A stretch of 64,000 nt of DNA, from assembly GCA_964392175.1 (NCBI GenBank), contig CAYMOJ010000002.1:69308-133307 (forward strand), read 5' to 3'. Positions within the stretch are counted from its first letter, which is position 1, and each line of letters opens with the position of its first letter. A program made the position numbers and the translations under genes. Under the pieces are notes generated by a model that saw only the letters and a program-made list of their open reading frames with translations, searched no databases and was not told where the DNA came from. Source of the DNA: Firm-04 sp964392175 (GTDB lineage Bacteria; Bacillota; Clostridia; Oscillospirales; Ruminococcaceae). This document shows, piece after piece, positions 7,870 through 15,385 of the stretch.

Positions 7870-7956
7870 GCATCTGTATACAGATGCGCTGCGTACCCTG
7901 ACGCAGCCGCAGGAGCGTTTGCTCTTGCCCGTATGGGAGTCATGCTCCCGCAAAAA
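7870..7956 (+). other. Tandem hairpin cluster between rplW and rplB
   Basis: Four stem-loops follow each other: a perfect 18-base palindrome GCATCTGTATACAGATGC (7870-7887); GCTGCGT/ACGCAGC (7888-7894 and 7901-7907); GCAGGAGC/GCTCTTGC with one G-U pair (7909-7928); and GGGAG/CTCCC (7935-7939 and 7945-7949), followed by six As. They lie in the gap between rplW and rplB and suggest a processing, stabilising or regulatory RNA. Confidence 0.6.
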
Positions 7957-7985
7957 AGCATTGATTTAAGGAGTTGAATTAAGCA

Positions 7986-8819
7986 ATGGCAATCAAAGCC
8001 TATAAGCCGACTACTCCCGGCCGCCGTGGCATGACCGTTACCGATTACTCCGGTCTTTCCAAGAATGGCCCCGAGAAGTCTCTGTGCGTGACTCTGAAGA
8101 AGAAGTCCGGCAGAAACAGCTACGGCAGAATCACCGTTCGTCATCACGGCGGCGGCGTTCGCCCAAAATACAGAATCATCGACTTCAAGCGTAACAAAGA
8201 TGGCATCAACGCAACTGTTATCAGCTTGGAGTACGATCCGAACCGTTCCGCATTCATCGCGTTGCTTCAGTATGAGGACGGCGAAAAGCGCTACATCATC
8301 GCTCCGCACGGATTGAAGGTCGGCGATGTGGTTTGCAGTGGCCCGGATGCCGATATCAAGCCCGGCAACGCACTGCCTTTGGCGAACATTCCGGTTGGTA
8401 CTTTCATCCACAATATTGAAATGTATCCCGGAAAGGGCGGTCAACTCGTTCGCAGTGCCGGTAACATGGCACAGCTCATGGGCAAGGAAGGTGCATATGC
8501 GCTGATCCGTTTGCCCAGCGGTGAAATGAGAAAGGTTCCCGTCATTGGCAAGGCTACCGTTGGTCAGGTTTCTAACATCGACCACGAAAATGTTCACTAT
8601 GGTAAAGCAGGTCGTATCCGTCACATGGGCATTCGTCCCACCGTTCGCGGTTCCGTGATGAACCCCTGCGATCACCCCCATGGCGGTGGTGAGGGTAAGT
8701 CCCCCATCGGTCGCCCCGGCCCTGTAACCCCTTGGGGCAAGCCTGCTCTGGGTTACAAGACTCGTAAGCGCCATAAGGCTTCCGATAAGCTCATCGTGAA
8801 GAGAAGAAACGGAAAGTAA
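7986..8819 (+). CDS. rplB: Ribosomal protein L2
   Basis: 277 residues, the normal length. L2 is needed for subunit joining and lies near the peptidyl-transferase centre. Signatures are AIKAYKPTTPGRRGMT at the start, IEMYPGKGGQLVRSAG in the middle and MNPCDHPHGGGEGKSPIGR near the C terminus, which contains the conserved functional His. Start ATG 7986 follows AAGGAGTTGAATTAAGCA. It heads the part of the operon after the hairpin cluster. Confidence 0.97.
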   Translation: MAIKAYKPTTPGRRGMTVTDYSGLSKNGPEKSLCVTLKKKSGRNSYGRITVRHHGGGVRPKYRIIDFKRNKDGINATVISLEYDPNRSAFIALLQYEDGEKRYIIAPHGLKVGDVVCSGPDADIKPGNALPLANIPVGTFIHNIEMYPGKGGQLVRSAGNMAQLMGKEGAYALIRLPSGEMRKVPVIGKATVGQVSNIDHENVHYGKAGRIRHMGIRPTVRGSVMNPCDHPHGGGEGKSPIGRPGPVTPWGKPALGYKTRKRHKASDKLIVKRRNGK

Positions 8820-8836
8820 GGAGAGGAGGCTGAACC

Positions 8837-9121
8837 ATGAGCAGAAGCGTTAAGAAGGGCCCTTTCGTGCAGGAAGCTCTTATGAAGAGAGTGGACGCTA
8901 TGAACGCGGCCGGTGAGAAGAAGGTTTTGAAAACATGGAGCCGTTCTTCCACGATCTTTCCGGAATTCGTTGGCCACACCTTTGCAGTACATGATGGCCG
9001 TAAGCATGTTCCGGTTTATGTTACCGAGGAAATGATTGGTCACAAGCTCGGCGAGTTTGCCCCGACCAGAACCTTCCGCGGCCACGCCGGTTCGAAGACC
9101 TCGAACAACGGCAAGAAGTAA
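8837..9121 (+). CDS. rpsS: Ribosomal protein S19
   Basis: 94 residues. S19 forms a complex with S13 in the 30S head and contacts the A-site tRNA. It starts MSRSVKKGPFVQEALMKRV and has the C-terminal signature KLGEFAPTRTFRGHAG. Start ATG 8837 follows GGAGAGGAGG. The gaps to rplB (17 bases) and rplV (18 bases) are the usual operon spacing. Confidence 0.97.
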   Translation: MSRSVKKGPFVQEALMKRVDAMNAAGEKKVLKTWSRSSTIFPEFVGHTFAVHDGRKHVPVYVTEEMIGHKLGEFAPTRTFRGHAGSKTSNNGKK

Positions 9122-9139
9122 TCGGAAGGAGGAATTTAG

Positions 9140-9514
9140 ATGGCTAAGAACACTACAGCGGAGACCGTTCGTGAGCCGCAGGCAGTCGCAAAGCTGCGTC
9201 TCGCTCGTATTTCGCCTAGAAAGGTACAGGTCGTTCTTGATCTGATCCGCAATCAGCCTGTTGACGTCGCTCTGGCTGCGCTGGATCTGACCCCCAAGGC
9301 TGCTTGTCCTATCGTGAAGAAGCTGCTCTGCTCCGCAATCGCAAATGCCGATAACAACCATTCCATGAATAAGGAAGCGCTGTATGTTGCAAGCTGCAAT
9401 GTAGGCCCCGGCCCGATTCTCAAGAGAATCCAGCCCCGCGCACACGGTAGAGCATTCCGCATCAACAAGCGCACTTCCAATATCACCATCATCCTCAAGG
9501 AAAGGGAGGCATAA
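9140..9514 (+). CDS. rplV: Ribosomal protein L22
   Basis: 124 residues. L22 lines the exit tunnel with a beta-hairpin, visible as VGPGPILKRIQPRAHGRAFRI (written here in two parts: VGPGPILKRI and QPRAHGRAFRI, about 92-112). Changes in that hairpin give macrolide resistance in other bacteria; I see nothing odd here. Start ATG 9140 follows GGAAGGAGG. rpsC follows after 5 bases. Confidence 0.96.
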   Translation: MAKNTTAETVREPQAVAKLRLARISPRKVQVVLDLIRNQPVDVALAALDLTPKAACPIVKKLLCSAIANADNNHSMNKEALYVASCNVGPGPILKRIQPRAHGRAFRINKRTSNITIILKEREA

Positions 9515-9519
9515 GTCGA

Positions 9520-10368
9520 ATGGGACAGAAAGTTAATCCGCATGGTATGCGTGTTGGTATCATCAAGGATTGGGATTCCCGCTGGTTCGCCCGCAAGAAG
9601 GAATTCGGTGATACCCTCGTTGAGGACTATAACCTCCGCGAGTACATTAAAAAGACCCTGTATGCCGCCGGTATCGCTCGCGTAGAGATCGAGCGTATTC
9701 CCGAGAAGGTTCGTATTCACATTCACTGCGCAAAGCCCGGTCTTGTGATCGGTCGCGGCGGTGCCGAGATTGATAACCTCCGCAAAAAGCTTGAGGCGAA
9801 GATCGGCAAATCCGTTTCGGTGAATATCATTGAAGTGAAGGTTATGGATCTGTGCGCACAGCTGGTCGCCGAGAAGATCGCGTCCGATCTTGAGAATCGT
9901 GTTGCATTCCGTCGCGCCATGAAGGGCTCCATCGGCAGAACCATGAAAATGGGTGCCAAGGGTATCAAGATCATGTGCAGCGGTCGTCTGGCAGGTGCCG
10001 AGATTGCTCGCTCCGAGTGCTACCACGAGGGTACCATCCCGCTTCAGACCATTCGTGCAGATATCGACTACGGTTTTGCTGAGGCAAACACCACCTACGG
10101 TCGCATCGGCGTGAAGGTTTGGATCTACAAGGGCGAGGTTCTGAAGGGCGATGCCGCAAAGGCAGCTGCCAATAAGGAGCGCTACGAGAAGAAGAACGAT
10201 CGCAGAAATGATGATCGTCGTCGTCGTCGTGATGATCGCAATGGTGGCAACGATCGTAGACAGCGTCGTGATTTTAACGGCAACAACGGCGATCGCAGAC
10301 CTCGTCGCGATTTTAACCAGAATAGAAGAGAAGGAGGTTCTGCAAATGCTGCTTCCAAAGAGAGTTAA
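9520..10368 (+). CDS. rpsC: Ribosomal protein S3 with long charged tail
   Basis: 282 residues, longer than the usual 210-235. The KH domain (about 40-110, VIGRGGAEIDNLRKKLE) and C-terminal S3 domain (GAEIARSECYHEGTIPLQTI) are normal; S3 helps form the mRNA entry channel. From about residue 222 the protein runs into an extra tail of Arg, Asp and Asn repeats (DDRRRRRDDRNGGNDRRQRR, DFNGNNGDRRPRRDFN). The rplP start lies inside the last 23 bases, so the tail is coupled to L16 translation. Tails of this kind occur in some Clostridia but the role is unknown. Confidence 0.95.
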   Translation: MGQKVNPHGMRVGIIKDWDSRWFARKKEFGDTLVEDYNLREYIKKTLYAAGIARVEIERIPEKVRIHIHCAKPGLVIGRGGAEIDNLRKKLEAKIGKSVSVNIIEVKVMDLCAQLVAEKIASDLENRVAFRRAMKGSIGRTMKMGAKGIKIMCSGRLAGAEIARSECYHEGTIPLQTIRADIDYGFAEANTTYGRIGVKVWIYKGEVLKGDAAKAAANKERYEKKNDRRNDDRRRRRDDRNGGNDRRQRRDFNGNNGDRRPRRDFNQNRREGGSANAASKES

Positions 10369-10774
10369 GTACCGCCGTGTACACAGAGGCCGACTGACCG
10401 GTAAGGCTCTGCGCGGCAACCGCGTCAGCTACGGCGATTTCGGTTTGGTTGCGATGGAACCGTCCTGGATCACTTCCAACCAGATCGAGGCAGCCCGTAT
10501 CGCCATGACTCGTTACATCAAGCGTGGCGGTAAAGTTTGGATTAAGATTTTCCCTGACAAGCCCATCACCGAGAAGCCTGCTGAGACCCGAATGGGTTCC
10601 GGTAAAGGTTCTCCCGAGTACTGGGTCGCAGTGGTGAAGCCCGGCAGAGTCATGTTCGAGATCGCAGGCGTTTCGGAGGAGGTTGCCCGTGAGGCACTTC
10701 GTCTTGCAATGCACAAGCTGCCGGTCAAGTGCAAGATCATTGCCAAGGAGACTGAGGGAGGTATGCAGGCATGA
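10346..10774 (+). CDS. rplP: Ribosomal protein L16
   Basis: 142 residues from MLLPKRVKYRRVHRG. L16 organises the A-site and peptidyl-transferase region of 23S rRNA. Family motifs are RGGKVWIKIFPDKPITEKP and RMGSGKGSPEYWVAVVKPG. The ATG at 10346 follows AAGGAGGTTCTGCAA and lies inside the end of rpsC in another frame. A longer in-frame reading from 10151 is only the shadow of the S3 tail. The stop overlaps the rpmC start as ATGA. Confidence 0.96.
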   Translation: MLLPKRVKYRRVHRGRLTGKALRGNRVSYGDFGLVAMEPSWITSNQIEAARIAMTRYIKRGGKVWIKIFPDKPITEKPAETRMGSGKGSPEYWVAVVKPGRVMFEIAGVSEEVAREALRLAMHKLPVKCKIIAKETEGGMQA

Positions 10775-10971
10775 AAGCATCTGAAATCAGAAAGATGACC
10801 CTTGAGGAGATGAACGAGACCCTCGCAAACCTCAAGGCTGAACTGTTCAATCTCCGCTTCCAGCTCGCTGCCAATCAGCTTGAGAATACTGCTCGCCTGA
10901 ATGCAGTGAAGAAGGACATCGCCCGCGTGAAGACCTGCATTCGTGCCGCTCAGACTGCGGCGAATGCCTGA
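10771..10971 (+). CDS. rpmC: Ribosomal protein L29
   Basis: 66 residues, two helices: MKASEIRKMTLEEMNETLAN and the signature LFNLRFQLAANQLENTARL. L29 sits next to L23 at the tunnel exit. The ATG at 10771 overlaps the rplP stop, and the ribosome site GAGGGAGG is inside rplP. Confidence 0.96.
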   Translation: MKASEIRKMTLEEMNETLANLKAELFNLRFQLAANQLENTARLNAVKKDIARVKTCIRAAQTAANA

Positions 10972-10988
10972 GTGAAGGAGGAATCATC

Positions 10989-11255
10989 GTGAGTGAGACC
11001 ATGGAGAGAAACCTGAGAAAGACCCGTACCGGCAAGGTCATCAGCGATAAGATGGATAAGACGGTCGTCGTCGCGATCATCGATAATGTGGCACATCCGC
11101 TGTACAAGAAGATCGTGAAGCGTACCGTACACCTGAAGGCGCATGATGAGAACAATGAGTGCCGCGTCGGTGACCGCGTTCTGTTGATGGAGACCCGCCC
11201 GCTTTCCAAGGATAAGAGATGGCGCGTCGTGAGCATCATCGAGAAGGCAAAGTAA
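10989..11255 (+). CDS. rpsQ: Ribosomal protein S17
   Basis: 88 residues. S17 is a primary 16S rRNA binder with an OB fold; motifs RNLRKTRTGKVISDKMDKTV and ETRPLSKDKRWRVVSI are typical. The start is GTG 10989 after GAAGGAGGAATCATC. A 93-base gap with a nested hairpin follows before rplN. Confidence 0.96.
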   Translation: MSETMERNLRKTRTGKVISDKMDKTVVVAIIDNVAHPLYKKIVKRTVHLKAHDENNECRVGDRVLLMETRPLSKDKRWRVVSIIEKAK

Positions 11256-11274
11256 TCTCGCTGTAAGAAAGATG

Positions 11275-11323
11275 GCACGGAACTCAAAACAAACGGTTGG
11301 AAACCGTCTGTCGGATTCTGTGC
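11275..11323 (+). other. Nested hairpin between rpsQ and rplN
   Basis: An outer stem GCACGGAA/TTCTGTGC (11275-11282 and 11316-11323, one G-U pair) encloses a perfect inner hairpin ACGGTT-GGA-AACCGT (11293-11307). The structure ends about 12 bases before the rplN ribosome site and marks the boundary between the S10 and spc parts of the block. Confidence 0.45.
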
Positions 11324-11348
11324 GAACCGTATAAGGGAGGAAATTGCT

Positions 11349-11717
11349 GTGATTCAGATGCAATCCTACTTAAAGGTTGCTGACAACACCGGCGCAAAGG
11401 AGCTTATGTGCATCCGTGTGCTGGGCGGTACTCGCAGACGGTACGCAAACATCGGTGATGTAGTTGTCGCTTCCGTTAAGAAAGCAGCACCCGGCGGCGT
11501 TGTAAAGAAGGGTGACGTTGTTAAGGCCGTTATCGTTCGTTCTGCGAAGGGTCTTCGCAGAGAGGACGGCACTTACATTCGTTTTGATGAGAATGCCGCA
11601 GTAATCATCAAAGAAGACAAGACCCCCAAGGGCACCCGTATTTTCGGACCGGTAGCCAGAGAGCTGAGAGACCACGACTATGTGAAGATCCTCAGCCTTG
11701 CACCGGAAGTCCTTTGA
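11349..11717 (+). CDS. rplN: Ribosomal protein L14
   Basis: 122 residues, exact family length. L14 forms an intersubunit bridge with 16S helix 44 and binds RsfS. It begins MIQMQSYLKVADNTGAKELM and has GVVKKGDVVKAVIVRSAKG. The start is GTG 11349 after AAGGGAGGAAATTGCT. It is the first gene of the spc-type part of the block. Confidence 0.97.
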   Translation: MIQMQSYLKVADNTGAKELMCIRVLGGTRRRYANIGDVVVASVKKAAPGGVVKKGDVVKAVIVRSAKGLRREDGTYIRFDENAAVIIKEDKTPKGTRIFGPVARELRDHDYVKILSLAPEVL

Positions 11718-11733
11718 TTGGAGGTACTCGCAG

Positions 11734-12081
11734 ATGAATAAGGTTCATGTGAAAACCGGCGATACCGTAGTGCTTCGTGTAGGCAAGCCGAGCGATAAGT
11801 ACTCCGATGTCGACAAGAAAACACTGCGCACCGGTAAGGTTGTAGCAGTCAGCCCGAAGGAGGGCAAGGTCATCGTTGAAGGCTTCAAGATGATCACAAA
11901 GCATGTTAAGCCTACCAGAGTCGGCCAGCAGGGCGGTATTGTGAAGGCAGAGTCGCCGATCTACGCCTGCAAAGTGCAGCTTGTTTGCCCCAAGTGCGGC
12001 AAGCCTACCAGAGTCGGTCATTCTGTGGTTGATGGCAAGAAGTTCCGCGTTTGCAAAGAGTGCAACGCGACATTTGAATGA
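11734..12081 (+). CDS. rplX: Ribosomal protein L24
   Basis: 115 residues. L24 starts 50S assembly and carries an N-terminal KOW motif (MNKVHVKTGDTVVLRVGK). The C-terminal part has a Cys4 ribbon, CPKC and CKEC, which suggests a zinc-binding form. The ATG at 11734 follows GGAGGTACTCGCAG; an earlier in-frame start at 11698 lies inside rplN and is rejected. Confidence 0.95.
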   Translation: MNKVHVKTGDTVVLRVGKPSDKYSDVDKKTLRTGKVVAVSPKEGKVIVEGFKMITKHVKPTRVGQQGGIVKAESPIYACKVQLVCPKCGKPTRVGHSVVDGKKFRVCKECNATFE

Positions 12082-12093
12082 TAAAGGAGAACG

Positions 12094-12636
12094 ATGATGG
12101 CTAGATTGAAAGACTATTATGCCGGCACCGTCGCTCCGGCACTGATGAAGAAGTTTGGCTACAAGAATGTGATGCAGATTCCTCGTCTTGATAAGGTCGT
12201 GGTCAATGTGGGCGCCGGCGAAGCCAAGGAAAATGCCAAGGCGATCGACGCGATCATGAACGATCTGGGTCTGATCACCGGTCAAAGACCTGTTGTATGC
12301 CGCGCCAAGAAGTCTGTTGCAAACTTCAAGCTCCGTGAGGGTATGCCCATCGGCGTGAAGGTAACACTTCGTGGTGAGAAGATGTGGGATTTCGTTGATA
12401 AGCTGTTCAACATTTCTTTCCCCCGCGTTCGTGACTTCCGCGGTATCAACCCCAACTCCTTTGATGGCAAGGGGAATTACTCCACCGGTCTCAAAGAGCA
12501 GTTGATCTTCCCTGAGATCGAGTACGACAAGATCGATAAGGTGCGCGGTATGGATATCAACTTCATTACAACCGCATCCACCGACGAAGAGGCCAAGGAG
12601 CTGCTTACGCTTTTAGGCGCACCCTTCGCTAAGTAA
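12094..12636 (+). CDS. rplE: Ribosomal protein L5
   Basis: 180 residues. L5 binds 5S rRNA and touches the P-site tRNA. Signatures are IPRLDKVVVNVGAGEAK, TGQRPVVCRAKKSVANFKLR and FPRVRDFRGINPNSFDGKGN. Two adjacent ATGs (12094 and 12097) follow AAAGGAGAACG; the first has the better spacing. rpsN follows after 13 bases. Confidence 0.96.
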   Translation: MMARLKDYYAGTVAPALMKKFGYKNVMQIPRLDKVVVNVGAGEAKENAKAIDAIMNDLGLITGQRPVVCRAKKSVANFKLREGMPIGVKVTLRGEKMWDFVDKLFNISFPRVRDFRGINPNSFDGKGNYSTGLKEQLIFPEIEYDKIDKVRGMDINFITTASTDEEAKELLTLLGAPFAK

Positions 12637-12649
12637 TCAGGAGGAGCAT

Positions 12650-12835
12650 ATGGCAAAGAAATCTATGATTTTAAAGCAGCAGAGAGCACCTAAGTTCTCT
12701 ACTCGTGCATACAACAGATGCAAAATCTGCGGCAGACCCCATGCCTATCTCAGAAAGTTCGGTATTTGCCGAATTTGCTTCAGAGAGCTTGCACACGATG
12801 GTCAGATCCCCGGTGTCAAGAAGGCTAGCTGGTAA
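12650..12835 (+). CDS. rpsN: Ribosomal protein S14, zinc type
   Basis: 61 residues, the short zinc-binding S14 (type Z). The two CxxC pairs are in CKICGRPHAYLRKFGICRIC. S14 completes the 30S head. Start ATG 12650 follows CAGGAGGAGCAT. Under zinc shortage some bacteria swap this form for a zinc-free S14; no such paralogue is in the window. Confidence 0.97.
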   Translation: MAKKSMILKQQRAPKFSTRAYNRCKICGRPHAYLRKFGICRICFRELAHDGQIPGVKKASW

Positions 12836-12864
12836 ACCGACGATAGAATAGGAGGTCATTCGGC

Positions 12865-13263
12865 ATGCAAATTTCCGATACAATCGCGGATCTGTTGACA
12901 CGCATCCGCAATGCAAATTCCGCAAAGCACGCCACGGTTGACATTCCTGCTTCCAATGTGAAGAAGGCGATTACCCAGATCCTGTTGGATGAGGGTTACA
13001 TCAAGAGCTTCCAGGTCATCGAGGACGGCAAGCAGGGTATCATCCGCATCAATCTGAAGTACAGCGATAACAGAACGCCTGTCATCAGCGGTCTTCGCCG
13101 TGTATCCAAGCCCGGTCTGCGAATCTATAGCAGCTGCGAGGATATGCCGAAGGTTCGTAAAGGGCTGGGCATTGTCATCGTTTCCACTTCCAAGGGCATC
13201 ATGACCGACAAGAAGGCCAGAGAGCTGAATGTCGGCGGCGAAGTGCTCGCTTATATCTGGTAA
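12865..13263 (+). CDS. rpsH: Ribosomal protein S8
   Basis: 132 residues. S8 is a primary binder of the 16S central domain and in E. coli represses the spc operon. Signatures are ISDTIADLLTRIRNANSAKH at the start and IVSTSKGIMTDKKARELNVGG near the end. Start ATG 12865 follows TAGGAGGTCATTCGGC. rplF follows after 13 bases. Confidence 0.97.
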   Translation: MQISDTIADLLTRIRNANSAKHATVDIPASNVKKAITQILLDEGYIKSFQVIEDGKQGIIRINLKYSDNRTPVISGLRRVSKPGLRIYSSCEDMPKVRKGLGIVIVSTSKGIMTDKKARELNVGGEVLAYIW

Positions 13264-13276
13264 GGGGGGTCGTACA

Positions 13277-13825
13277 ATGTCAAGAATCGGAAGACTGCCT
13301 ATCGCGATTCCCGCCGGCGTAACCGTTACAGTTGACGAGAAGAACTTCGTTACCGTAAAGGGCCCCAAGGGCGAGAACAGCTACCAGGCAAATGCAGCAA
13401 TGAAGATTGCTGTTGAGGGCGCACAGGTCACCGTGACCCGCCCCAACGATCTGAGTGAGAGCCGCGCACTGCACGGTCTGACCAGAACCTTGATCGCAAA
13501 CATGATCCACGGCGTTAGCGAGGGCTACAGCAAAGTGCTGCTCATCGAGGGCGTTGGCTACCGTGCTGCAAAGGACGGCAAGAAGCTGGTTATGAACCTC
13601 GGGTACTCTCACCAGGTTATCGTTCCCGAAATCGACGGCATCACCATTGATGTACCCAACGCAAACAAGATTGTCATCAACGGTCACGATAAGCAAGCCG
13701 TTGGACAGTTTGCCGCAGAAGTTCGCGAGAAGCGTCCACCGGAGCCTTACAAGGGCAAGGGTATTCGCTACGAGGACGAGTATATCATCCGTAAGGAAGG
13801 CAAAGCCGGCAAGGGCAAGAAATAA
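13277..13825 (+). CDS. rplF: Ribosomal protein L6
   Basis: 182 residues. L6 lies near the GTPase-associated centre and is made of two related alpha/beta domains. It begins MSRIGRLPIAIPAGVTVTVD and ends with the signature RPPEPYKGKGIRYEDEYIIR. The ATG at 13277 follows AAGGGGGGTCGTACA; an earlier in-frame start inside rpsH is rejected. Confidence 0.97.
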   Translation: MSRIGRLPIAIPAGVTVTVDEKNFVTVKGPKGENSYQANAAMKIAVEGAQVTVTRPNDLSESRALHGLTRTLIANMIHGVSEGYSKVLLIEGVGYRAAKDGKKLVMNLGYSHQVIVPEIDGITIDVPNANKIVINGHDKQAVGQFAAEVREKRPPEPYKGKGIRYEDEYIIRKEGKAGKGKK

Positions 13826-13843
13826 GGAGAAAGGTGAATTGCT

Positions 13844-14203
13844 ATGGTAAAGAAAATTGACAGCAACAAAGCCCGTCTCAAGAGACATCGCAGAGTTCGC
13901 GCTAAGATCTCCGGCACGCCCGAGCGCCCCAGACTGAGCGTATACCGCTCCACAAAGCACATTTACGCACAGCTGATCGATGATGTAAACGGTGTGACCA
14001 TCGTTTCCGCATCTAGCCAGGATAAGGGCTTTGAGGGCAACGGCGGCAACAAGGAAGGCGCACGCCTGGTTGGTGCTGCGATTGCCAAGAAGGCAGTTGA
14101 TAAGGGCATCTCCAACGTGGTGTTTGATCGTGGTGGTTACGTCTACCACGGCAGAGTGCAGGAGCTTGCAGACGGCGCCCGCGAGAACGGGTTGCAGTTC
14201 TAA
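13844..14203 (+). CDS. rplR: Ribosomal protein L18
   Basis: 119 residues. L18 carries 5S rRNA to the ribosome. Motifs RHRRVRAKISGTPERPRLSV and FDRGGYVYHGRVQELADGAR are typical. Start ATG 13844 follows AAGGAGAAAGGTGAATTGCT. The 17-base gap to rpsE is normal. Confidence 0.96.
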   Translation: MVKKIDSNKARLKRHRRVRAKISGTPERPRLSVYRSTKHIYAQLIDDVNGVTIVSASSQDKGFEGNGGNKEGARLVGAAIAKKAVDKGISNVVFDRGGYVYHGRVQELADGARENGLQF

Positions 14204-14220
14204 AGAAGGAGGGAATTCGA

Positions 14221-14724
14221 TTGGCACTGATTGACGCATCCAATATGGAGCTTATGGAGAAGGTCGTTTCGATTAACCGTGTTAGTAAGACGGTAAAGGG
14301 CGGTCGCATCATGAAATTCTCTGCCCTGGTTGTTGTAGGCGACGGAAACGGCGTTGTTGGCTTCGGCATGGGCAAGTCCGGTGAAGTTCCGGACGCTATC
14401 CGCAAGGGCATCGAAGATGCGAAGAAGAATCTTGTTCGCGTTTCCCTCCGCGGTACAACCATTCCTCACGAGGTGGTAGGCAAATTTGGCGCAGGTCGTG
14501 TTCTGATGATGCCCGCTGCCCCCGGTACCGGCGTTATCGCAGGTGGTCCCGTCCGTTCGGTCATCGAAGTTGCCGGTATTCAGGATATCCGTACCAAGAG
14601 CCAGCGTTCTAACAACCCCTTCAATGTTGTGCGTGCCACCATCAACGGTTTGATGGAATGCACCGACGCGAAGGCTGTTGCTGAGAAGCGTGGTAAGACA
14701 ACTGCTGAGATCTTCGGCAAATAA
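14221..14724 (+). CDS. rpsE: Ribosomal protein S5
   Basis: 167 residues. S5 is involved in mRNA unwinding and decoding accuracy. The double-stranded RNA-binding part is KVVSINRVSKTVKGGRIMKF and the C-terminal domain has GTGVIAGGPVRSVIEVAGI. The start is a TTG at 14221, fixed by GAAGGAGGGAATTCGA directly upstream. TTG starts recur in this block (rplO, rpsK). Confidence 0.96.
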   Translation: MALIDASNMELMEKVVSINRVSKTVKGGRIMKFSALVVVGDGNGVVGFGMGKSGEVPDAIRKGIEDAKKNLVRVSLRGTTIPHEVVGKFGAGRVLMMPAAPGTGVIAGGPVRSVIEVAGIQDIRTKSQRSNNPFNVVRATINGLMECTDAKAVAEKRGKTTAEIFGK

Positions 14725-14744
14725 TCGGTTAGGAGTGAGCTGTT

Positions 14745-14921
14745 ATGGCAAAGAATGTGAAGCTCATCAAGAGTCTGATCGGCTGCAAACAGGATCAAAT
14801 TGCAACTGCTCATTCTCTCGGTCTGCGCAAGATCGGCGACTGTACCACGCAGCCCGATAACGCCCAGACACAGGGCAAAGTTCGTAAAATTTCCCACCTC
14901 GTTGAGGTAACTGAAGCTTAA
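14745..14921 (+). CDS. rpmD: Ribosomal protein L30
   Basis: 58 residues, MAKNVKLIKSLIGCKQDQ through VEVTEA, the normal size for bacterial L30. The L30 signature is SLGLRKIGDCTTQPDNAQTQ. L30 is a small 50S protein near the 5S rRNA. Start ATG 14745 follows TTAGGAGTGAGCTGTT. It fills the gap between rpsE and rplO exactly as in other Firmicutes. Confidence 0.95.
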   Translation: MAKNVKLIKSLIGCKQDQIATAHSLGLRKIGDCTTQPDNAQTQGKVRKISHLVEVTEA

Positions 14922-14940
14922 TGCAAGGAGGTGCGAACCA

Positions 14941-15384
14941 TTGAAGATTCATGAATTGACTCCTGCTGCTGATTCCAACCGCGAGGTGAAGAGAGTCGGC
15001 AGAGGACACGGTTCCGGTAACGGCAAGACCGCAGGCAAAGGCCATAAGGGTCAGAATGCGCGTTCCGGTGGCGGCGTGAGAATCGGTTTTGAAGGCGGCC
15101 AGATGCCCCTCGCAAGACGCATTCCGAAACGCGGCTTCAACAATATTTTCGCTACTCGTTATTCCACCGTTAATGTCGGCGATCTGAATCGCTTCGTTGA
15201 CGGCACTGTTGTGGATACTGAGTTGCTGATCGCTTCCGGTCTTCTGAAGAAGATCGAGAACGGCGGTGTGAAGGTACTGGGCAACGGTGATCTGACTGCA
15301 AAGCTGACCGTGAAGGCTGCAAAGTTCTCTGCGGCAGCAGCAGAAAAAATCGAGAAGGCAGGCGGGAAAGCTGAGGTGATGTAG
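14941..15384 (+). CDS. rplO: Ribosomal protein L15
   Basis: 147 residues. L15 is a late 50S assembly protein. The Gly-rich N-terminal extension RVGRGHGSGNGKTAGKGHKG and FEGGQMPLARRIPKRGF are diagnostic. The start is TTG 14941 after AAGGAGGTGCGAACCA. secY begins one base beyond the stop. Confidence 0.96.
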   Translation: MKIHELTPAADSNREVKRVGRGHGSGNGKTAGKGHKGQNARSGGGVRIGFEGGQMPLARRIPKRGFNNIFATRYSTVNVGDLNRFVDGTVVDTELLIASGLLKKIENGGVKVLGNGDLTAKLTVKAAKFSAAAAEKIEKAGGKAEVM

Positions 15385-15385
15385 T

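Noticed and set aside
7473..8774. 433-codon open frame on the minus strand across rplW and rplB
   Set aside because: It is the antisense shadow of strongly biased ribosomal genes, without ribosome site or recognisable domain. The same holds for the long minus frames at 9253-10419, 13280-14239, 16644-17969 and 20788-21906.
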